Part shown: positions 29,882-35,818 of the stretch, one piece after another | Position numbering within the stretch: position 1 is the stretch's first letter | How the letters are laid out: each line of letters starts with the position of its first letter | NCBI GenBank assembly: GCA_902478785.1 | Contig: CABSMJ010000023.1 | Coordinates: 1-35,818 of the forward strand | DNA: 35,818 nt | Direction of reading: 5' to 3' | Source: an uncultured Oscillospiraceae bacterium | GTDB taxonomy: Bacteria > Bacillota > Clostridia > Oscillospirales > Oscillospiraceae | Notes under the pieces: generated by a model | What the model saw: only the letters and a program-made list of their open reading frames with translations | Told to the model about the DNA's origin: nothing | Databases searched by the model: none | Translations under genes and position numbers: made by a program

Positions 29882-31555
29882 TCAGAAGAGACCGGAGATC
29901 TTGCCGTTTTCGTCCACGTCGATGCGCTCGGCCGCCGGGACCTTGGGCAGACCCGGCATGGTCATGATGTCGCCGGTCAGAGCCACGATGAAGCCGGCGC
30001 CGGCAGAGACCTTCACGTTCCGTACGGTGACGGTGAACCCTCTGGGGGCGCCCAGCAGGGACGCGTCGTCGGAGAAGGAGTACTGGGTCTTGGCCATGCA
30101 CACCGGCAGGGCGCCGAAGCCCAGAGATTCCAGCTGAGCAAGCTGCTTCTTGGCATTGGCGGTGAAGGCCACGCCGTCGGCCCGGTAAATCTTCTGAGCG
30201 ATGGCCTGGATCTTCTCATCAATGGACAGGCCGTCGTCATAGGCGAAGGTGAAGTCATTGGGCTGCTCGCACAGCCGGATGACCTCCCGGGCCAGGGCCT
30301 CGCCGCCTTCGCCGCCCTTGGCCCACACCTCGCTGAGGGCCACGTTGACGCCCAGAGCGCGGCACTTGTCCTCCACCAGCTTCAGCTCCGCCTCCGTATC
30401 CGTGGGGAAGCGGTTGATGGCCACCACGCAGGGCAGGTGATAGACGGTGGTGATGTTCTCCACATGCTGGAGAAGGTTGGGCAGGCCCTGCTCCAGGGCG
30501 CTGAGATTCTCGGTGCCCAACTCCGCCTTGGGGCAGCCGCCGTGGTGCTTGAGGGCCCGGACCGTGGCCACCACCACAACGGCGGAGGGCTTCAGGCCCG
30601 CCAGACGGCACTTGATGTCCAGGAACTTCTCCGCGCCCAGATCGGCGCCGAAGCCGGCCTCGGTGATGGCATAGTCGCCCAGCTTCATGGCCATGCGGGT
30701 GGCCATGACGGAGTTGCAGCCGTGGGCGATGTTGGCGAAGGGACCGCCGTGGATGAAGGCGGGGGTGCCCTCCAGGGTCTGGACCAGGTTGGGCTTCAGG
30801 GCGTCCTTGAGCAGGGCAGCCATGGCGCCCTGGGCCTTCAAATCGGCGGCGGTGACGGGCTTGTCATCGTAGGTATAGCCCACGATGATGCGGCCCAGCC
30901 GCTCCTTGAGGTCGGTGATGGAGCGGGACAGGCACAGCACGGCCATGACCTCGCTGGCCACGGTGATGTCGAAGCCGTCCTCCCGGGGCACGCCCTGCAT
31001 CCTTCCGCCCAGGCCGTCCACGATGTTGCGCAGCTGGCGGTCGTTCATATCCACGCAGCGCTTCCAGGTGATCTTCTTCACGTCGATGCCCAGAGCGTTG
31101 CCCTGCTGAATGTGGTTGTCCAGCATGGCGGCCAGCAGGTTGTTGGCGGCGCCGATGGCGTGGAAATCGCCGGTGAAGTGGAGGTTGATGTCCTCCATGG
31201 GCACCACCTGGGCATAGCCGCCGCCGGCGGCGCCGCCCTTGATGCCGAACACAGGGCCCAGGGAGGGCTCCCGCAGGGCCACCAGGGCGTTCTTATCCAG
31301 ACGGCGCATTCCGTCGGCCAGGCCCACGGTGGTGGTGGTCTTTCCCTCACCGGCAGGGGTGGGATTGATGGCGGTGACCAGCACCAGCTTGCCGTCGGGC
31401 CGGGGATTCTCCTTCAGCAGGCTGTAATCCACCTTGGCCTTGTAACGGCCGTACTGCTCCAGATATTTCTCGTCCACGCCGGCCACAGCGGCGATCTCCC
31501 CGATGGGGCGCATCTGACAGCGCTGGGCGATCTCAATATCAGACAGGTATTCCAT
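29882..31555 (-). CDS. fhs: formate--tetrahydrofolate ligase
   Basis: ATP-dependent enzyme producing 10-formyl-tetrahydrofolate from formate, used in purine synthesis and in the methyl branch of the Wood-Ljungdahl route. 557 aa, normal length. The nucleotide-binding loop TPAGEGKTT is at about 66-74. Other conserved blocks are REPSLGPVFGIKGGAAGGGYAQV (in two parts by eye) and TVRALKHHGG. AAGGAGG lies 9 bases before the ATG. It starts 13 bases after guaB, so it is probably the last gene of the purL-guaB-fhs transcript, giving the formyl donor for purine ring closure steps. Confidence 0.98.
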   Translation of the reverse strand: MEYLSDIEIAQRCQMRPIGEIAAVAGVDEKYLEQYGRYKAKVDYSLLKENPRPDGKLVLVTAINPTPAGEGKTTTTVGLADGMRRLDKNALVALREPSLGPVFGIKGGAAGGGYAQVVPMEDINLHFTGDFHAIGAANNLLAAMLDNHIQQGNALGIDVKKITWKRCVDMNDRQLRNIVDGLGGRMQGVPREDGFDITVASEVMAVLCLSRSITDLKERLGRIIVGYTYDDKPVTAADLKAQGAMAALLKDALKPNLVQTLEGTPAFIHGGPFANIAHGCNSVMATRMAMKLGDYAITEAGFGADLGAEKFLDIKCRLAGLKPSAVVVVATVRALKHHGGCPKAELGTENLSALEQGLPNLLQHVENITTVYHLPCVVAINRFPTDTEAELKLVEDKCRALGVNVALSEVWAKGGEGGEALAREVIRLCEQPNDFTFAYDDGLSIDEKIQAIAQKIYRADGVAFTANAKKQLAQLESLGFGALPVCMAKTQYSFSDDASLLGAPRGFTVTVRNVKVSAGAGFIVALTGDIMTMPGLPKVPAAERIDVDENGKISGLF

Positions 31556-31568
31556 CCAGAACGCCTCC

Positions 31569-33074
31569 TTAGTTGTTTCCGGAAGTGGAGCGCAGAGTCA
31601 CGTCGTGGTAGCCGCCCTCCACGATGCTGGTGGCGGAAACCAGGGTCATCTTGGCATTGCGCTGCAGGTCGGGGATGTTGGTCACGCCGCAGTTGCACAT
31701 GGTGGACTTGACCTTGTACAGGCTCTTCTCCACGTTGTCGTGGAGGGGACCGGCGTAGGTGACATAGGAGTCCACGCCCTCCTCAAAGGCCAGCTTGCTC
31801 TTGCCGCCCAGGTCATAGCGCTGCCAGTTCCGGGCACGGTTGGAGCCCTCGCCCCAGTACTCCTTGACGTAGACGCCGTTGACCATCAGCTTGTTGGTGG
31901 GGGACTCGTCGAAGCGGGCGAAGTAGCGGCCCAGCATCAGGAAGTCCGCGCCCATGGCCAGAGCCAGGGTCATGTGGTAGTCGTGGACGATGCCGCCGTC
32001 AGAGCAGATGGGCACGTACACGCCGGTCTCCCGGAAGTACTCGTCCCGGGCAGCGGCCACCTCGATCAGAGCGGTGGCCTGACCGCGGCCGATGCCCTTG
32101 GTCTCACGGGTGATGCAGATGGAGCCACCGCCGATGCCCACCTTGACAAAGTCGGCTCCGGCCTCGGCCAGGAAGCGGAAGCCGTCCCGGTCCACCACGT
32201 TGCCGGCGCCCACCTTCACGGTGTTGCCGTACTTTTCCCGGATGAAGTCCAGGGTCTTCTTCTGCCAGCAGGAGTAGCCCTCGGAGGAGTCGATGCACAG
32301 CACGTCTGCGCCGGCCTCCACCAGAGCGGGGACCCGCTCGGCGTAGTCCTTGGAGTTGATGCCCGCGCCCACCAGATAGCGCTTGTCCGCATCCTGGAGG
32401 CCCAGGGGGTTCTCCTTGTGCTCAGCGTAGTCCTTGCGGAAGACGAAGTACATCAGATGGCCCTCATCGTCCACAATGGGCAGGGAGTTAAGCTTGTGCT
32501 CCCAGATGATGTCGTTGGCCTCCTTCAGCGTGGTAGAGGCGGGAGCGGTGATGAGCTTTTCCCGGGGGGTCATGAAGTCCCGCACCAGGGTGTCGGTGCT
32601 CATGCGGCTCACCCGGTAGTCCCGGCTGGAGACGATGCCCAGCAGGCGGCCGTGGGGCGTGGCATCCTCGGTGATAGCCACGGTGGAGAAGCCCTTCTCC
32701 TCCTTCAGGCGCAGCACGTCAGCCAGCGTGTTGTCCGGGGTCAGGTTGGAGGCGCTGACCACGAAGCCGGCCTTGTGGCTCTTGACCCGGGCCACCATGG
32801 CGGCCTCGTCCTCGATGGACTGGGAGCCGTAGATGAAGCTCAATCCGCCCTCCTTGGCCAGGGCGATGGCCAGGGTGTCGTTGGACACGGACTGCATGAT
32901 GGCGGAGACCATGGGGATGTTCAGGCTGATGGGGCACTCCTCCTGACCCTTGCGGTACTTCACCAGAGGGGTGCGGAGAGAGACATTGTCCGGGGTGCAC
33001 TCCTCGCTGGTGTAGCCGGGGATCAGAAGGTATTCACTGAAGGTGTGAGAGGGTTCGGGATAGTAGTAAGCCAT
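31569..33074 (-). CDS. guaB: IMP dehydrogenase
   Basis: Oxidises IMP to XMP, the committing step to GMP. 501 aa. TIM-barrel enzyme with an inserted pair of CBS domains (about 95-225, including DFMTPREKLITAP and SLPIVDDEGHL). The catalytic cysteine is C320 in GGGSICITRE; the usual motif is GPGSICTTR, and here Gly replaces Pro and Ile replaces one Thr. Further active-site parts are SDGGIVHDYHMTLALAMGAD. GGAGGA precedes the ATG. It is 20 bases downstream of purL and 13 upstream of fhs. Confidence 0.95.
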   Translation of the reverse strand: MAYYYPEPSHTFSEYLLIPGYTSEECTPDNVSLRTPLVKYRKGQEECPISLNIPMVSAIMQSVSNDTLAIALAKEGGLSFIYGSQSIEDEAAMVARVKSHKAGFVVSASNLTPDNTLADVLRLKEEKGFSTVAITEDATPHGRLLGIVSSRDYRVSRMSTDTLVRDFMTPREKLITAPASTTLKEANDIIWEHKLNSLPIVDDEGHLMYFVFRKDYAEHKENPLGLQDADKRYLVGAGINSKDYAERVPALVEAGADVLCIDSSEGYSCWQKKTLDFIREKYGNTVKVGAGNVVDRDGFRFLAEAGADFVKVGIGGGSICITRETKGIGRGQATALIEVAAARDEYFRETGVYVPICSDGGIVHDYHMTLALAMGADFLMLGRYFARFDESPTNKLMVNGVYVKEYWGEGSNRARNWQRYDLGGKSKLAFEEGVDSYVTYAGPLHDNVEKSLYKVKSTMCNCGVTNIPDLQRNAKMTLVSATSIVEGGYHDVTLRSTSGNN

Positions 33075-33094
33075 AGGGGATGATTCCTCCTTCT

Positions 33095-35818
33095 TTATTT
33101 GAAATAGCGAACGGCGGATGTGAACAGCTGCATGTCATAGCGGCCGGGGACATTGCGGTAGAGGTTGTCCCCCACCCGTTCGCTGTGACCCATCTTGCCA
33201 AAGACCCGGCCATCGGGGGAGGTGATGCCCTCAATGGCGCAGATGGAGCCGTTGGGGTTGTCCTCCGTGGCCATGGAGGGTCGTCCCTCCAGATCCACAT
33301 ACTGGGTGGCGATCTGTCCCCGCTCCGCCAGGGTCTTCACCAGCTCCGGGGAGGCCAGGAAGCGGCCTTCGCCGTGAGAGATAGGCACGGTGTACACGTC
33401 GCCCACCTGCGTGCCGGCCAGCCAGGGGGAGAGATTGGAACAGATCCGGGTCCGCACCAGCTTGGACTGATGGCGTCCAATGGTATTATACGTCAAAGTG
33501 GGGCACTTGTCATCCGTTTCTATAATCTTTCCGTAGGGAACCAGACCCAGCTTAATGAGCGCCTGGAATCCGTTGCAGATGCCCAGCATCAATCCGTCCC
33601 GCCGCTCCAGCAGAGCCGTCACCTGCTCCTTCACCGCCGGGTTGCGGAAGAAGGCGGTGATAAACTTGGCGGAGCCGTCGGGCTCGTCGCCGCCGGAGAA
33701 GCCGCCGGGGATCACCACCATCTGGGCGCTCTCCAAAGCCTTGGCGAAGCGCTCCACACTGCGGGCTACGTCCGGGGCGGTCAGGTTGCGCAGCACCACG
33801 ATCTCCGCGTCGGCACCGGCGTGGAGCAGGGCCCGGGCGGTGTCATACTCGCAGTTGGTGCCCGGGAACACGGGGATCAGCGCCTTGGGACGGGCCACCT
33901 TCACCACGGGAGCCGTGCGCACGGCGCAGGTGTGGGAGAAGGTCTCCGGCTGCGTTTCCTCCGTGGGGACGGTGGTGGGATAGACCCCCTCCAGCACGCC
34001 CTCGTTCAGGCCCAGGAGTTCTTCAATGGAGGCGCTGTCGCTGCCGATGGTGACGGTAGGTTCGGCGGTGGTGACGCCAATCCGTTTGGCACAGGGAAGG
34101 TCCACATCCTGGGTCAGCTCGGCCACGATCATGCCGCAGAAGGGGCGATACCAGGTCATCACGGCCTCAGGATCGGCAGAAAAGCCGATGCGATTGCCGA
34201 AGGACATCTTCATCACGGCCTCCGCCGGACTGTGCTCCACGGCCCAGGCCGCCTTTACCTTGCCCTCCAGGGCCAGCTGGTGGAAAGCGGTCCAGGCTTC
34301 CTTTTTGTGTTCCGGACTGCCGCCGCCGAAGGCGTACACCGGATGTCCCGCCTCCTTGAATTCGGGGGAGAGCACCTCCCCGGCCTTCACAGGGGCGATG
34401 GCGAAGGAGATGAGGGTGGGAGGCACGTCCTTGTCCAGGAAGGAGCCGGACATGGAGTCCTTGCCGCCGATGGCGGCGGCGCCCAGCTCCAGCTGGGCAT
34501 CCAGGGCGCCCAGCAGGGCGGCAAAGGGCTTGCCCCAGCGCTCAGGGTCGGTGCGGAGCTTTTCAAAAAACTCCTGGAAGGTGAGATAGGCCTTGCGGTA
34601 GTCGGCGCCGGCGGCCACGATCTTGGCCATGGAGACGATGACGCTCTCCTGGGCGCCGGTGTAGGGGTCGGCGCTCATCCGCTCCGGGTCGAAGCCCCAG
34701 GCCATGACGCTGGCCTGGTCGGTGGTCTGGCCGGGCTCCACGGGGAACAGGGCGGCCATGGCCTGGGCGGGGGTGCGCTGGTATTTGCCGCCGAAGGGCA
34801 TCAGCACGCTGCCGGCGCCGATGGAGCCGTCAAAGCGCTCGGTGAGGCCGCGGCGGGAGGCGGAGGCAAGGCTCTTGGCCACCTCCCGGAGGCTGCCGGA
34901 GTCGGTGGGGTTGGTCAGGGAGCGCTGCAGGGCGGGAACGGAGACGGCGGCGTGCTTCACCGCGCCGTTGGTGTTGAGGAAGGCACGGCTCAGATTCGCA
35001 ATGGTGTGGCCCTTCCAGGTCATCACCATCCGGGCCTCCTCGGTGACCACGGCCACGGGATAGGCCTCCAGGTTTTCATCTTCCGCGGCGGCGATGAACT
35101 TCTCCGCATCCTCGGGGGCCACCACCACGGCCATGCGCTCCTGGCTCTCGGAGATAGCCAACTCCGTGCCGTCCAGGCCGTCGTACTTCTTGCGCACCGC
35201 GTCCAGGTCGATCTGCAGGCCGTCAGCCAGCTCGCCGATGGCGACGGACACGCCGCCGGCGCCAAAGTCGTTGCAGCGCTTGATGAGGCGGGTCACCTCA
35301 CCGTTGCGGAACAGCCGCTGGATCTTCCGCTCCTCCGGGGCGTTGCCCTTCTGGACCTCGCTGGCCATGGTGGTGAGAGACTGCCTGTTGTGGCTCTTGG
35401 AGGAGCCGGTGGCGCCGCCGATGCCGTCCCGGCCGGTGCGGCCGCCCAGGAGGATCACCACATCCCCGGGGGCAGGCACCTCCCGGCGCACGTGGTCCGC
35501 AGGGGCAGCACCCACCACGGCGCCGCACTCCAGGCGCTTGGCGATATAGCCGGGGTGATAGACCTCCGCCACATGGCCAGTGGCCAGACCGATCTGGTTG
35601 CCGTAGGAGGAGTAGCCCGCCGCTGCGGTCTGGGCCAGCTTTCTCTGGGGCAGCTTGCCGGGCAGCGTCTCGCTCAGGGCGGCCCGGGGGTCGCCGCCGC
35701 CGGTGACGCGCATGGCCTGGTGGACATACACCCGGCCGCTGAGGGGATCGCGGATGCAGCCGCCGATGCAGGTGGCGGCGCCGCCGAAGGGCTCGATCTC
35801 CGTGGGGTGGTTGTGGGT
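33095..35818 (-). CDS. purL: phosphoribosylformylglycinamidine synthase, fused type (5' end cut by window)
   Basis: Makes FGAM from FGAR, glutamine and ATP in purine synthesis. The visible 907 residues start inside the synthetase domain (HNHPTEIEPFGGAATCIGG) and reach the natural stop, so the N-terminal part lies to the right of the window. AIRS-like domains carry GGRTGRDGIGGATGSS and FGAGGVSVAIGELADG, and a second half has GGKDSMSG. The C-terminal part is a class I glutamine amidotransferase: FPGTNCEYDTARAL, IPGGFSGGDE, nucleophile Cys in GICNGFQ, and SHGEGRF with the catalytic His/Glu. This is the large PurL with PurQ fused, common in Clostridia. First visible gene of the purL-guaB-fhs group; its promoter is not in the window. 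Confidence 0.96.
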   Translation of the reverse strand, partial: THNHPTEIEPFGGAATCIGGCIRDPLSGRVYVHQAMRVTGGGDPRAALSETLPGKLPQRKLAQTAAAGYSSYGNQIGLATGHVAEVYHPGYIAKRLECGAVVGAAPADHVRREVPAPGDVVILLGGRTGRDGIGGATGSSKSHNRQSLTTMASEVQKGNAPEERKIQRLFRNGEVTRLIKRCNDFGAGGVSVAIGELADGLQIDLDAVRKKYDGLDGTELAISESQERMAVVVAPEDAEKFIAAAEDENLEAYPVAVVTEEARMVMTWKGHTIANLSRAFLNTNGAVKHAAVSVPALQRSLTNPTDSGSLREVAKSLASASRRGLTERFDGSIGAGSVLMPFGGKYQRTPAQAMAALFPVEPGQTTDQASVMAWGFDPERMSADPYTGAQESVIVSMAKIVAAGADYRKAYLTFQEFFEKLRTDPERWGKPFAALLGALDAQLELGAAAIGGKDSMSGSFLDKDVPPTLISFAIAPVKAGEVLSPEFKEAGHPVYAFGGGSPEHKKEAWTAFHQLALEGKVKAAWAVEHSPAEAVMKMSFGNRIGFSADPEAVMTWYRPFCGMIVAELTQDVDLPCAKRIGVTTAEPTVTIGSDSASIEELLGLNEGVLEGVYPTTVPTEETQPETFSHTCAVRTAPVVKVARPKALIPVFPGTNCEYDTARALLHAGADAEIVVLRNLTAPDVARSVERFAKALESAQMVVIPGGFSGGDEPDGSAKFITAFFRNPAVKEQVTALLERRDGLMLGICNGFQALIKLGLVPYGKIIETDDKCPTLTYNTIGRHQSKLVRTRICSNLSPWLAGTQVGDVYTVPISHGEGRFLASPELVKTLAERGQIATQYVDLEGRPSMATEDNPNGSICAIEGITSPDGRVFGKMGHSERVGDNLYRNVPGRYDMQLFTSAVRYFK

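Noticed and set aside
29852..31711. A 619-codon plus-strand frame across fhs
   Set aside because: Antisense to fhs, low complexity, and starts within the terminator hairpin.
1..35818. CRISPR arrays, transposases, integrases, att sites, tRNA or rRNA genes
   Set aside because: Looked for on both strands; no regularly spaced repeats, no recombinase motifs and no cloverleaf-like sequence were seen. The only Tn5-like sequence is the library adapter.

Overview
The window looks like one end of a Clostridia contig, most likely an Oscillospiraceae-type gut commensal (Flavonifractor/Lawsonibacter/Pseudoflavonifractor relatives). This rests on high GC content, Gram-positive gene orders (rimP-nusA-ylxR-ylxQ-infB, yaaL-bofA), sporulation genes (spoIID with a SigE-like promoter, bofA), an RsiV-type anti-sigma factor and a large fused purL. 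The genus is inference. Bases 2-34 match the Illumina Nextera read-1 adapter, so the left edge is an untrimmed contig end rather than genome.

Layout. 69-5452 (-): rimP-nusA-ylxR-ylxQ-infB, the transcription/translation factor operon, with its promoter, a possible attenuator and a hairpin-rich leader before infB. 5609-7074 (-): an ECF sigma factor and RsiV-like anti-sigma factor, with a matching self-promoter. 7106-10104 (-): a Fur-family regulator and ZnuA-ZnuC-ZnuB zinc uptake genes, all overlapping, behind a promoter covered by a Fur-box-like palindrome. 10111-11110 (+): a sugar-type nucleotidyltransferase. 11176-12585 (-): a DUF4358 lipoprotein and an SGNH hydrolase. 12793-19263 (+): a molybdenum island in three blocks (moaA-moaC-MOSC-MoeA/MocF-like; modA; modB-modC-mog). 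19361-20322 (-): rplM-rpsI with an L13-type leader. 20458-20975 (-): yaaL-bofA. 21086-21559 (+): tadA. 21720-22529 (-): an unknown polytopic membrane protein. 22586-25001 (+): spoIID and a secreted protein resembling a catalytically dead polysaccharide deacetylase. 25044-28649 (+): response regulator, histidine kinase and membrane-anchored HtrA protease. 28711-29814 (+): a DUF3810 metallopeptidase-like membrane protein. 29882-35818 (-): purL (cut by the window edge)-guaB-fhs, a purine/one-carbon operon.

The gene content is mostly housekeeping and I found no clear undescribed system, CRISPR array, mobile element, tRNA or rRNA. The most unusual points are: a diverged partial copy of the modB start (with its own ribosome binding site) ahead of the real modB; a pair of divergent promoters sharing one -35 region upstream of spoIID; four phased 10-bp repeats upstream of the rplM promoter; hairpin arrays in the leaders of infB and rimP-nusA; and the pseudo-deacetylase beside spoIID. 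No stretch over 300 bases lacks a gene; the larger intergenic regions (2481-2722, 5320-5608, 12586-12869, 16765-17030, 20213-20457, 22530-22744) are described under their regulatory features.
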